A stretch of DNA of 35,629 bases from Mucilaginibacter sp. (lineage in GTDB: Bacteria > Bacteroidota > Bacteroidia > Sphingobacteriales > Sphingobacteriaceae), in the NCBI GenBank assembly GCA_028288285.1, contig JAQBNZ010000074.1, positions 1-35,629 of the forward strand. Reading direction: 5' to 3'. Under the pieces are notes generated by a model, which searched no databases, was not told where the DNA came from, and saw only the letters and a list, made by a program, of their open reading frames with translations. Numbering within the stretch: the stretch's first letter is position 1; every line of letters begins with the position of its first letter. The position numbers and the translations under genes are program-made. Of the stretch, positions 1 to 8,488 are shown piece by piece.

Positions 1-1
1 G

Positions 2-145
2 AAGCAAATAAGCAAACACCTGGTTTTTACAGCAAAAGTTAATAACCTGTTAAATACACCTACTACTATCAAAATCAGCAACCTGATCCAGTCAAGAGAT
101 ATATCTAACGTTAGCTTTAATGCAGGTTTCCGTTATTCACGCTAA
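2..145 (+). CDS. TonB-dependent outer-membrane receptor, C-terminal fragment (5' end outside window)
   Basis: An open frame enters from the left edge and stops with TAA at 143-145, giving 47 residues. It contains F-T-A-K-V-N-N-L-L-N-T-P, the usual penultimate-strand motif of TonB-dependent receptors, and finishes with a last-strand pattern, VSFNAGFRYSR. The final residue is Arg rather than the Phe or Tyr most common at the barrel end. The next gene starts 13 bases after the stop, so the two are probably co-transcribed. The substrate and the N-terminal domains cannot be judged from this piece. It could equally be a SusC-type or a simple TonB receptor. Confidence 0.75.
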   Translation, partial: KQISKHLVFTAKVNNLLNTPTTIKISNLIQSRDISNVSFNAGFRYSR

Positions 146-158
146 AAAGAAAATCAAC

Positions 159-1379
159 ATGAAAAAAAATTATATATATATATTACTGGCAGGTTGTTTA
201 TTAACTACTTTGCTAAATGCCTGTAAAAAACAGGAAGTAACTACATTTAATAAAGTCAGCATTCCCACCTCGGGCCCTATTGCACCTGGTAACATTAGCG
301 GTTTTGTTAAAGGGACATTATTAACCGGCCAAACTTACACAGTTACAGGTGATGTTACTGTTAAAAAAGGTGACACGCTGGCTTCACAACCCGGTGCAAT
401 TGTAATTGTTAAGAATAACTCACAATTTAATATTCAGGGGGTATTACAATTGCTGGGCTCTAAAGATCAGCCTATATCTTTTAATTCAGATCTTAATAAG
501 CCGGGTACCTGGGGCGGTTTCCAGGCAGATAGCGCACAAGCGATCACTATTAAATGGACCCATGTAGATAATACAGGCGGTCCCGATGCATCAGGCAGCG
601 CCAGGCGGACTATAGTTGTTAACAAGCCCATACCTGTGGATATTGAAGATTCATGGTTCACGAATGGGCAAGATGATTTAATGGGGCTTTTTCAAGCAAA
701 AATAACCATCCTTAGAAACACCATCAGCTCGTCTGGTAGTACCGATGGTGAAGGTATGAACATAAAAACCGGGGCTACCGGAGTGGTGGCTTATAATGTG
801 ATATTTAGCCAGGCCGGCAGCGGTGTAAAGCTGGAAACCAGCCCAAGCGTACCTTTCCCGCAAACAGAAGTTGATGTTTATAATAATACCTTTGTTTCTA
901 TAGGCTGGAGAAGAGGATCTGCAGAACCGGGGCGTGCTGTTTCTGTTGGTGTAAACGCCATAGGCCATATTTACAATAACATTATCGTAAACTGCTATCA
1001 CGGTATTGAAATATTTAATGACGCCGACCTGGTAAAAACCACATACGGTAATAACTTGTTTTATGCTACTGTAGATACTTATGCGGATTTGAAAATTCCA
1101 ACCCAAAAAATCAATATCAGGGATAATTTTTACCCTACGTCTGGTATGGGTAAACCACAGCCTACTGACCTTATATCTACCAAAATTGGTGTTTTCGACC
1201 CGCTATTTGTTAAATTTGACGGTACTGTAGCCGCACCTAACGGTTATCCTAACACAAATGATTTTAGGCTGCAAAATGGTTCTCCCGGATACGGAAGAGG
1301 TAATACAAACTTCCATAACGGTTTAGGAAACCAGGATATGGGAGCTTACACTACAGATGGTAAGGGTAATCAACACTAA
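159..1379 (+). CDS. Secreted lipoprotein with right-handed parallel beta-helix fold
   Basis: I chose the ATG at 159 (406 residues) rather than the upstream ATG at 120. It opens directly on a lipoprotein signal, with MKKNYIYILLAG followed by lipobox LLNAC, and it clears the upstream stop at 145. After the lipidated Cys comes a linker and then short repeated beta strands (GDVTVKKGDTL, QFNIQGVLQLLG, ITIKWTHVDNTGG, HIYNNIIVNCYHGIEIFND). This resembles the pectate-lyase-like parallel beta-helix seen in surface carbohydrate-binding or cleaving proteins. No catalytic residues can be assigned with confidence. It sits between a TonB receptor and a YncE-like propeller, so it is probably the surface-exposed partner of that receptor. 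Confidence 0.7.
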   Translation: MKKNYIYILLAGCLLTTLLNACKKQEVTTFNKVSIPTSGPIAPGNISGFVKGTLLTGQTYTVTGDVTVKKGDTLASQPGAIVIVKNNSQFNIQGVLQLLGSKDQPISFNSDLNKPGTWGGFQADSAQAITIKWTHVDNTGGPDASGSARRTIVVNKPIPVDIEDSWFTNGQDDLMGLFQAKITILRNTISSSGSTDGEGMNIKTGATGVVAYNVIFSQAGSGVKLETSPSVPFPQTEVDVYNNTFVSIGWRRGSAEPGRAVSVGVNAIGHIYNNIIVNCYHGIEIFNDADLVKTTYGNNLFYATVDTYADLKIPTQKINIRDNFYPTSGMGKPQPTDLISTKIGVFDPLFVKFDGTVAAPNGYPNTNDFRLQNGSPGYGRGNTNFHNGLGNQDMGAYTTDGKGNQH

Positions 1380-1417
1380 CTACACAATTAAAAATTCTAA
1401 AACAATAAATATCCATT

Positions 1418-2428
1418 ATGAAAAAACTACTTTTTTTATTACTTGTAACAACCACTTACGCTACTCTTAAACCTCAAATAGCTCGCGCACAGGCGCAGCA
1501 GTACGCGCTGGACAAAACAATTGCATTACCGGGCGATGGCGGTTATGATTACTCATATATTGACCAGGCTAATCAAAAATTATATGTATCGCACGGAACA
1601 GTTGTTCAAGTGATTGATCTTAAAACAGAAAAACTTGTTGGAACTATTGACCAGATGAAAGGCGTACATGGTATTGCTATAGTAAACAAGCTTAACCGTG
1701 GTTTTATAAGTGATGGTAAAGACAACTCTGTTGTGGCTTTTGATATTAAAACTTTAAAGATTATTAAAACAATTCCCATAACAGGTAAAAAACCCGATTG
1801 TATCATTTACGATCCGTATTCTAACAAAATATTTGCTTTTAACGGCGATAGTAATGATGCTTCTGTTGTTGACCCGGAAAAGCTGGAGCAATCTGGCACT
1901 GTGAAATTAAACGGTGCTCCTGAGTTTGCTGTGGCAGATGGAAAAGGAAAAATTTATAACAACCTGGAAGACAAAAGCAGCCTTGATGTAATTAATACCA
2001 AAACCCTAACAGTAGAAAAAAATTATAGCCTGGCACCATGTGGTGGTCCTACAGGTATAGCTATTGATAAAGCTAATAACAGATTGTTTACTGTTTGCAG
2101 GGAAAATAAAGGCCTGAGTGTTGTAGATATTGCTACCGGAAAGGTTTTACAGACACTTCCAATTGGCGGTGGTGTTGATGCAGTAGTTTATGATGTTAAA
2201 AATAAATTAATATTTGTATCAAACGGTGATGGTACAGCAACCATATATAAACAGGAATCGCCTGATAAATATACGTTGGTTCAAACCCTGACAACTCAAA
2301 ACCGGGCTAAAACAATGGCAGTAAATGAAACTACACATAAATTATATTTTAGTGTACCCGAGTTTGCAAACGGCACAAAAAACGTTGTTCCTAACAGCTT
2401 TAAAGTTTTAGTATATAAATTAAAATAA
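1418..2428 (+). CDS. Exported YncE-like seven-bladed beta-propeller protein
   Basis: The protein has 336 residues with an N-terminal signal peptide (MKKLLFLLLVTTTYATL, probable cleavage after ARAQA). The rest is a chain of YVTN/YncE-type blades with recurrent patterns such as VVQVIDLKTEKLVGTI, VVAFDIKTLKIIKTI, LDVINTKTLTVEKNY and LSVVDIATGKVLQTL. Such propellers are binding scaffolds, and a few are enzymes. No active-site signature is visible. It follows the beta-helix lipoprotein by 38 bases on the same strand and is closed by a strong terminator at 2463-2491, so it is the last gene of the TonB receptor operon. It is likely periplasmic. The ligand is unknown. Confidence 0.8.
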   Translation: MKKLLFLLLVTTTYATLKPQIARAQAQQYALDKTIALPGDGGYDYSYIDQANQKLYVSHGTVVQVIDLKTEKLVGTIDQMKGVHGIAIVNKLNRGFISDGKDNSVVAFDIKTLKIIKTIPITGKKPDCIIYDPYSNKIFAFNGDSNDASVVDPEKLEQSGTVKLNGAPEFAVADGKGKIYNNLEDKSSLDVINTKTLTVEKNYSLAPCGGPTGIAIDKANNRLFTVCRENKGLSVVDIATGKVLQTLPIGGGVDAVVYDVKNKLIFVSNGDGTATIYKQESPDKYTLVQTLTTQNRAKTMAVNETTHKLYFSVPEFANGTKNVVPNSFKVLVYKLK

Positions 2429-2462
2429 CTGGTTTAAATTAAACATACGGCACTTTAAGTTT

Positions 2463-2492
2463 AAGGTACAGGCAACCGCTTGTACCTTTTTC
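2463..2492 (+). terminator. Rho-independent terminator after the receptor/beta-helix/propeller operon
   Basis: The stem is AAGGTACA (2463-2470) with TGTACCTT (2481-2488). It can extend inward through GGC/GCT to a 4-base loop and is followed by TTTCT. It lies 35 bases after the stop at 2428. The reverse-strand response regulator converges on it from 2565, so it may serve both strands. Confidence 0.8.
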
Positions 2493-2564
2493 TATATAAT
2501 GATGTGTTAATATCTAAGCAACAATAAACAATTACTAAGGTAAACCTGTTTTTTACGATAATGT

Positions 2565-2978
2565 TTACCCGGCTCTCCGGTTAATATTTAAATAGGTTGT
2601 ATATAGTAACTCCAATTTGTTTTTATGGAGTGGCTTGGTTAAAAATTCTTTAACGAACGGATACTGTAAGGATCTTAATCTATCTCGTGGATCAATAGAA
2701 GAAGAAACGATATAAATATTGATCGGTTTCGGAAAAGACCGGCAAAGCCGTTTAAATTGTTCCAGAAAATCCCACCCGCTGAAATTCGGCATATGCAGAT
2801 CCAAAAATATAACATCAGGGAGTTCTGCTGTATTTGCCCGGTTTCCCTTTAAAAAATCTATAATAGCCCGGCCATCTAAACTATGAGACGCATTATGAAA
2901 TAACTCATAGCGGTCAAACATTTTTTGCATTATCAAATGCTCGAGCGGATTATCATCAATCATCACCAGCTTGCACAT
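2565..2978 (-). CDS. Single-domain response regulator (CheY-like receiver)
   Basis: The protein is 137 residues and consists only of a receiver domain. The acidic pair is D8-D9, the phospho-acceptor is D60 in FLDLHMP, the conserved hydroxyl residue is S92 or S93 in YIVSSS, and the Lys is K115 in FLTKP. All expected catalytic positions are present, and there is no output domain. Stand-alone receivers work by protein contact or in phosphorelays. No histidine kinase lies in the window. It is divergent from the patatin operon, with a 345-base spacer that contains a perfect palindrome, so shared control is possible but unproven. Confidence 0.9.
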   Translation of the reverse strand: MCKLVMIDDNPLEHLIMQKMFDRYELFHNASHSLDGRAIIDFLKGNRANTAELPDVIFLDLHMPNFSGWDFLEQFKRLCRSFPKPINIYIVSSSIDPRDRLRSLQYPFVKEFLTKPLHKNKLELLYTTYLNINRRAG

Positions 2979-3323
2979 ATATTAATATTGTATATGAAAA
3001 ATCAATTGTGTGCAAAAATCAGTCCAGAAGTATTTAAAAACAGCAATCTTCCCGGCCGTTTCTTTTTTACCCTTCATTCAGCACATTTTTAAGGAACTGG
3101 CGCAGAGTATCTAATTATGTGTTTTAATTATTAATAATAGGGTGTTTTAACCCTATTATTAATAATTAAAATCTTTGTAAATTGTCTTGATTTATTAGTT
3201 CGCTATTTATTAGGAACAACCTTTAACCTTGCTATCTTAATTATATATTAATGCTGCCGTACGAGTTTGCTGAACTATTGAAAAAGAATTATAAACATAT
3301 AGTTTTCACTTATTTAACCGGTT
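2979..3323. other. Divergent spacer between response regulator and patatin operon
   Basis: This 345-base, strongly AT-rich spacer between two outward-facing genes has no convincing reading frame. Its one clear structure is the perfect inverted repeat at 3122-3171. Promoters for both flanking genes must lie here, but I found no full TAnnTTTG with a matching TTG box. AATCTTTG at 3170-3177 is a one-mismatch candidate on the plus strand. Confidence 0.6.
3122..3171. repeat. Perfect 22-bp inverted repeat with 6-base loop
   Basis: The left arm is 3122-3143, beginning TTTTAATTATTAATAA and ending AGGGT. The right arm, 3150-3171, is its exact reverse complement, and the loop is GTTTTA (3144-3149). The outer ends are T-rich on the 5' side and A-rich on the 3' side, opposite to a rho-independent terminator. 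It lies between divergent promoters, about 150 bases from each gene, so an operator, an mRNA leader hairpin or a cruciform are the plausible roles. Confidence 0.9.
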
Positions 3324-4958
3324 ATGAAAATTGCTTTAACTTTTTCTGGCGGCGGCTACAGAGCAGCAGCTTATAGCTTAGGTGTGTTATCCTATCTCGA
3401 TAGAATTAAGATGGATAATAAATCAATGCTCGAACACGTAACTGTTTTATCTACGGTATCCGGAGGAACTATAACCGGTTTAAGATATGCTTTGGGAATA
3501 AAGAATGGCGAAAACTTTGACAGTATTTATAATAAATTGTATTTATTTCTTGTTGGCACTGATCTTATCTCCAAAAGTCTTGAACGTTTAACAGAAAAAA
3601 ATGGCTGGGATAGCAGGCGGGTAAAGAGCCTGATTAATGCATTCGCCGATGTGTACGATAAAGAATTATTTGATGGCAAAAAATTTGGCCATTTAATGAA
3701 AGATTTACCAACGGAACATTTAAGGCACCTTTCCTTTAATTCAACTGAATTTGATAACGCTTTGCAATTCCGGTTTCAGTGGTCTGAAAAAGTAATCACC
3801 GCAAAACCTGGAGATCCTGTACGAGGGCTCATCGGTAACCATACAATACGAATACCTGAAGACATAGCCCGTGAGATCAGGCTCGGGGACATCCTGGCTT
3901 CCTCATCCTGTTTCCCCGGAGGGTTTGAGCCTATCAATTTCCCAACCGATTTTGTTTTTCAGGATGAGAAGCATATTCAAACACTTTTAAACCAATCAGT
4001 ACATCCGGTTGGGTTAATGGATGGTGGAATTGTTGATAACCAGGGTATTGAGCCGGTTTTGTTGGCCGAAGCAAGAATGCAGTTAAATAACCCCGAACGC
4101 CCGGGGCTTGCACAACCGGGCCACGAATTAGATTTGATTATGGTAGCCGATGTGGCAAGTCCGTTTATGGAGGGATACGTTGCCAGTAAGCAAAACACAA
4201 ATGGCTGGCTTAGGAAACTGACCCCCGGCCTTGTTATTAGCTTAAATACCTTGCTGCTTATTATTTCAGGAGCTGGCTTGTTTTGGAGTGTCCGCAAGGC
4301 CGCTCTCGGCTGGATCATCTTTTTCTCAGCTTTGGTTACCTTAACATTAATAGGATTTTTATTATTCCGATGGCTTAAAAAACTCCCCATTTCTTTTAAT
4401 GTTCCCGAGGCTTTTATGAAACCATTGGGTAAACTGCTTAAACTAAAATTTTACGTTTATGAAAATTTGATTTTTAACCGTGCAGATTCTTTGCTTAAGA
4501 TGACCATGAGCGTATTTTTAAAACATGTGCGAAGATTAAATTATAAGCGTATTTATGAAGACGATACCTGGAAAAACAGGCGTATTATGAATGCGATATA
4601 TGAACTTAAGGGTGGCGCCAAAACCAGGGATGAAAATGAGATTAAAGCGAAAGTAAAGGGCCAATATATACCATCAGATCAAATTCAGAAGGTGGCAGCT
4701 ACCGCATCGCGCATGGGAACAACTTTATGGTTTACTAAAGATGAGCTGCAAAAAGAAAAGATGCTCGATAATATTATTGGCTGCGGGCAATTTACTACTT
4801 GCTGGAATCTTTTAGAATACATTGCAAAGATCAAAGAAGACAAAACCAATACAAATGATAATCATTTGATGCTGATATCTTGTGAGACTAAGTTACTGGA
4901 TGATTGGAAACTCTTTCAGGATATGCCTTTATACCAGGTAAAAACTGTTAAACATTAG
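3324..4958 (+). CDS. Patatin-like phospholipase with two central transmembrane helices
   Basis: The protein has 544 residues. The patatin core occupies about 1-285: oxyanion-hole loop GGGYRAA (9-15), nucleophile S46 in STVSGGT (the cPLA2-like xSGG form rather than strict GxSxG), the ASSSCFPGGFEPI segment (192-204), and catalytic D233 in DGGIVDN. The Ser-Asp dyad is therefore intact and lipid acyl hydrolase activity is expected. Two hydrophobic helices follow (about 302-322 and 328-350), then a charged C-terminal region of about 190 residues that I do not recognise. The enzyme is probably inner-membrane anchored, with the N-terminal catalytic domain cytoplasmic because no signal peptide is present. 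It is the first gene of a three-gene operon. Confidence 0.85.
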   Translation: MKIALTFSGGGYRAAAYSLGVLSYLDRIKMDNKSMLEHVTVLSTVSGGTITGLRYALGIKNGENFDSIYNKLYLFLVGTDLISKSLERLTEKNGWDSRRVKSLINAFADVYDKELFDGKKFGHLMKDLPTEHLRHLSFNSTEFDNALQFRFQWSEKVITAKPGDPVRGLIGNHTIRIPEDIAREIRLGDILASSSCFPGGFEPINFPTDFVFQDEKHIQTLLNQSVHPVGLMDGGIVDNQGIEPVLLAEARMQLNNPERPGLAQPGHELDLIMVADVASPFMEGYVASKQNTNGWLRKLTPGLVISLNTLLLIISGAGLFWSVRKAALGWIIFFSALVTLTLIGFLLFRWLKKLPISFNVPEAFMKPLGKLLKLKFYVYENLIFNRADSLLKMTMSVFLKHVRRLNYKRIYEDDTWKNRRIMNAIYELKGGAKTRDENEIKAKVKGQYIPSDQIQKVAATASRMGTTLWFTKDELQKEKMLDNIIGCGQFTTCWNLLEYIAKIKEDKTNTNDNHLMLISCETKLLDDWKLFQDMPLYQVKTVKH

Positions 4959-4980
4959 TCCTTTAAATCTTATCCTAATT

Positions 4981-6990
4981 ATGCCTGATCAACTTAATAA
5001 AAAGCCGCCATTCAGAAGACTTCGCGGCTATGCTTTTGATCCGTCGCTGTCACTGCGGATTGATACGGCATTAATTAATTCTATAATTTACCAGGTGCCA
5101 TGGGAAGATGGACTAAAAGAGGGCCCTGTTGGTGAATATATTGAAGTAGTGGACTATGATCCAACAACAGGAAAGTATTATAAGCCGGTTGATCTTAACA
5201 ATATCAATATAGTTGCCAGGGATGGCGTTGATCCGGGGGAAAACAATCCGCAATTTCATCAGCAAATGGTTTATTCTGTTGCGATGACTACAATAAAAAA
5301 TTTCGAATCGGCACTGGGCCGTAAGGTACTCTGGGCTTCACAACGGGTGGCGGATAAAAATGTTTATGAAGAATATGTGCAGCGTATAAGGCTTTATCCT
5401 CATGCATTGAGGCATGCAAATGCTTATTATAGCCCGCTTAAAAAATCCATTCTTTTTGGATATTTTGAATCTATGCCCGCTAACAGCACCTTACACATGC
5501 CTAATTCGTATGTTTTTACATGCCTTAGTCATGACATTATTGCCCATGAGGTTACTCATGCCATACTGGATGGAATGTATCCTGGCTACGCGCAGCCATC
5601 CAATGCTGATGTACTGGCTTTTCATGAGGCTTTTTCAGATATTGTAGCTCTTTTTCAGCATTTTACATTTCCGGAAGTGCTTAAACACCAAATTTCTAAA
5701 ACGAGAGGTGACCTTGCGGCGCAAAATCTTTTAGGAGAGCTTGCCCAGGAATTTGGGAGCGCTATTGGTAGTTACGGTTCTTTACGTGACGCAATCGGAA
5801 GCATCGATCCAAAAACAAACAAATGGGTTAAGGCAGAGCCCACCGGACAGGAATATGTCAGTATTATGGAACCGCATGCCAGAGGGAGCATTTTAGTCTC
5901 CGCTGTATTTGAAGCCTTTTTAACAATTTATAAAACAAGGGTCAAAGATCTGCTCCGGATTGCAACAGGTGGTTCGGGAGTATTGCCACAAGGAGAGCTG
6001 CACCCTGATCTTGTAAACAGGCTGGCAAATGAAGCTTCTAAAGCTGCAGGGCATGTGCTAAGCATGTGCATTAGGGCACTGGATTATTGCCCTCCGGTAG
6101 ATATAACCTTTGGTGATTACCTGAGAGCTGTAATCACAGCCGATTACGATCTTGTTGCTGAAGATTCCCGGAACTATCGGCTGGCCTTTATAGATGCTTT
6201 CAGACGAAGAGGGATTTATCCAAAAGGTATAAAAACATTCAGCGTGGAAAGTTTGGGGCTTAGTCCAGGCAGCTTTGTTTCGCGCGATACCAAACAGCTA
6301 TTTAAAATTATCGTTCGTTTCTTGAGAGACTATAGAAATAAAGTCATTTATGAGACAGACCGCAAGAAAATATATAATATTTCTAAAGAGTATATTGGTG
6401 GAAGCAGGACTTTTTTAAAAAGAAAGGTACAAGGTTTACATAACAGAATAACATTCAAGTTTGAGGATTCATTTGAATTTGAGCAGTTAACAGGACTTAT
6501 ATTTAGTGATGCATTCAGAAATTTGGGCATACGTGAATCAAGCGCTTACAAGCATGGCATAGCGGGAGCCTCCTTTCAGATCCAAAACCTCCGGCTGGTT
6601 TCCCGGGTAGGGCCGGAGGGAAACCAGGTTAACCAAATAGGTTTTGCTTTGGTACAGCGCACCGGCATCGTAATTCATCAGGGTAAGTTTAAAGAACATT
6701 ATACTCCTGATAGTAATCATAACCGGCCAAAAACACAATTTGAAATGTATGGTGGCTGCACAATGATCTTCGATTTGGATACCCTTGAACTAAAATATGT
6801 TATTTCAAAGCCGTTACTTGATATGGCGCTGATTAAACAAAAAAAGCATCAGATTGATACGGAGCGGGCAGAACAGCAATATCAGTTTCAGCAGGAAGCC
6901 GGGGTGATGGAATTAAATGAACACAGTCTTTATTTCAGCGGCGGCCTTCAGAATGATCTTAACGAACCATTTGCCTTTTTACATCAATAA
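4981..6990 (+). CDS. Thermolysin-like (M4-type gluzincin) metallopeptidase, no signal peptide
   Basis: The protein has 669 residues. The zinc site HEVTH is at 189-193 and the third ligand E216 is in FHEAFSD (214-220), matching the NEAxSD motif of thermolysin-type enzymes. H299 in EPHARGSILVSAVFEAF may correspond to the M4 catalytic His. Typical secreted M4 enzymes carry a signal peptide and an FTP/PepSY propeptide. This one has neither, so it appears cytoplasmic or is exported by another route. The region after about 400 is an unrecognised extension. It starts 22 bases after the patatin gene and its stop is 10 bases before the next start, indicating tight co-expression. A self-activating or target-specific intracellular protease is an inference. 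Confidence 0.8.
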   Translation: MPDQLNKKPPFRRLRGYAFDPSLSLRIDTALINSIIYQVPWEDGLKEGPVGEYIEVVDYDPTTGKYYKPVDLNNINIVARDGVDPGENNPQFHQQMVYSVAMTTIKNFESALGRKVLWASQRVADKNVYEEYVQRIRLYPHALRHANAYYSPLKKSILFGYFESMPANSTLHMPNSYVFTCLSHDIIAHEVTHAILDGMYPGYAQPSNADVLAFHEAFSDIVALFQHFTFPEVLKHQISKTRGDLAAQNLLGELAQEFGSAIGSYGSLRDAIGSIDPKTNKWVKAEPTGQEYVSIMEPHARGSILVSAVFEAFLTIYKTRVKDLLRIATGGSGVLPQGELHPDLVNRLANEASKAAGHVLSMCIRALDYCPPVDITFGDYLRAVITADYDLVAEDSRNYRLAFIDAFRRRGIYPKGIKTFSVESLGLSPGSFVSRDTKQLFKIIVRFLRDYRNKVIYETDRKKIYNISKEYIGGSRTFLKRKVQGLHNRITFKFEDSFEFEQLTGLIFSDAFRNLGIRESSAYKHGIAGASFQIQNLRLVSRVGPEGNQVNQIGFALVQRTGIVIHQGKFKEHYTPDSNHNRPKTQFEMYGGCTMIFDLDTLELKYVISKPLLDMALIKQKKHQIDTERAEQQYQFQQEAGVMELNEHSLYFSGGLQNDLNEPFAFLHQ

Positions 6991-7000
6991 AAGTAAAGCT

Positions 7001-8470
7001 ATGTCTGAAAAAATAACACAAGCTAAAGTACGTATGTACAGAATGGGAACGGGCGATTGTTTCATTGTGAAATTCTATGCTACGGAAAAAGAAAAATTCA
7101 CAATGATGATAGATTGTGGTGTCTGGAGAAGGTCAACAGCTGAACTTCGGCCTTATATGGAAGATCTTAAAAAGTATGTAAATGGTAAAGTAGATCTTTT
7201 AATTGTCACGCATGAACATGTGGATCATGTTTCTGTATTTGACCTTTGTAAAGACGTATTTATAAATGACTTTGAGGTTAAAAAAGTTTGGATGGCCTGG
7301 ACGGAGGACGACAGCCTTGCCGAAATAGATAAATGGAAAAAGGAACATGGTAACAAGAAGAAAGCGCTGAAACAGGCGGTGGAAAAGTTGAATGCTATTG
7401 TAGGAAGCACCGGTTTTCAGGATGATATCCGTTTGGGGGCAAGTGGGCAGGATGTTCTTAAAGCAAAAGAATCCTTTGTGGAAACATTGACAGGTTTTGC
7501 TGAACTTCATATGGGAAGTGATTCTCAGAATTATAAAGGACTACTGGAGGGCATGCGTGTGGTAAAGGAAGAAATTGGAAAAGGGAAAATAGAATTTTTA
7601 TACCCGGGCGATGTCATGAGGGAAATTCCGGAACTGGAAGGACTTAAGTTTTATATAATGGGACCGCCCCGCGATTGGGACAGTATTGCGCTCGAAGCCG
7701 GCGGAGAAGGGGAAAGCTACAGGCACAATAATGAACTGAAAGGAATTGACGCTTTCGCAGCTTCTGTTTTAAGTACGCCGGATAACGTGTCCTCAATCCT
7801 TCCTTTTGATGAACAGTTTGAGACTGTCGATCCCCAAGACATGGATTTGTATAAAAACTCTAAAAATAGCTGGCGTAAAATTGAAGAAGACTGGTTGATG
7901 AGTGCTGGAAGCCTTGCATTAAGGGTTAACAGCATGACTAATAACCTAAGTTTGGTAATAGCCATTGAGGCCGAAGACAGTAAAAAGGTAATGCTGTTTC
8001 CGGGCGATGCGGAGTTTGGTAGCTGGGCAAGCTGGCACAAAATAGACTGGAAAGGTTTGACAGGCCCTAAAAAGGTACATTATACAGAGGATTTACTTAA
8101 CCGGACGGTGTTTTATAAAATAGCACACCATATGAGCCATAATGGAACCGCGCAGCGCCAGGGCCTGGAAATGATGAACGATCCGGAGCTTACAGCAATG
8201 GCCACGTTGGATTATAACAGCATTGCTCCTGCATGGAAAAATACGATGCCAAACAAGGCGATGCTGAAAGAATTGCTGACACGGACAAAAGGCAGATTGA
8301 TAATTATGAACGAGGAAAACCTGTTTTATGATTTTAATGAAAGGGAACCATTAACAGATAAAATTCAAGCTGCGAAGATGAAAATGACTACTCAGGAACG
8401 GGAAAACTTTCAGAGCAGTTTTGAGATAGATGAAAAACACAGATATTTTGAATTAACGATAGGTTTATAA
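7001..8470 (+). CDS. Metallo-beta-lactamase-fold hydrolase, ComEC/Rec2-like
   Basis: I chose the ATG at 7001 (489 residues) because it begins just before the fold (KVRMYRMGTGDCFIVKF). An earlier ATG at 6917 would overlap the peptidase gene and add unrelated sequence. The metal motif THEHVDH gives H71, H73, D75 and H76. Later ligands are probably D336 in LFPGDAEF and H376/H377/H380 in KIAHHMSHNG, the arrangement of ComEC-type domains that act on nucleic acid or phosphodiesters. An insert at about 95-300 separates the two halves of the fold. No signal peptide or membrane segment is present. As the third gene of the patatin/peptidase operon, its role is probably linked to theirs. Its substrate is unknown. 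Confidence 0.85.
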   Translation: MSEKITQAKVRMYRMGTGDCFIVKFYATEKEKFTMMIDCGVWRRSTAELRPYMEDLKKYVNGKVDLLIVTHEHVDHVSVFDLCKDVFINDFEVKKVWMAWTEDDSLAEIDKWKKEHGNKKKALKQAVEKLNAIVGSTGFQDDIRLGASGQDVLKAKESFVETLTGFAELHMGSDSQNYKGLLEGMRVVKEEIGKGKIEFLYPGDVMREIPELEGLKFYIMGPPRDWDSIALEAGGEGESYRHNNELKGIDAFAASVLSTPDNVSSILPFDEQFETVDPQDMDLYKNSKNSWRKIEEDWLMSAGSLALRVNSMTNNLSLVIAIEAEDSKKVMLFPGDAEFGSWASWHKIDWKGLTGPKKVHYTEDLLNRTVFYKIAHHMSHNGTAQRQGLEMMNDPELTAMATLDYNSIAPAWKNTMPNKAMLKELLTRTKGRLIIMNEENLFYDFNEREPLTDKIQAAKMKMTTQERENFQSSFEIDEKHRYFELTIGL

Positions 8471-8488
8471 TTACTATCATTTAGCTAA

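Noticed and set aside
678..1106. 142-codon reverse-strand frame
   Set aside because: It lies fully antisense to the beta-helix lipoprotein gene and shows no domain or signal.
3122..3171. Rho-independent terminator call for the 22-bp palindrome
   Set aside because: It has a T-run before and an A-run after the stem, the reverse of an intrinsic terminator, and lies between divergent genes.
3977..4390. 137-codon reverse-strand frame inside the patatin gene
   Set aside because: It is a shadow of the real gene. It has no recognisable motif and would need its own promoter inside coding sequence.
6917..7000. N-terminal extension of the MBL hydrolase
   Set aside because: It overlaps the 3' end of the peptidase gene. 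The ATG at 7001 matches the fold start.
7199..7510. 103-codon reverse-strand frame inside the MBL gene
   Set aside because: The plus strand here encodes the conserved THEHVDH metal site, so the reverse frame is incidental.
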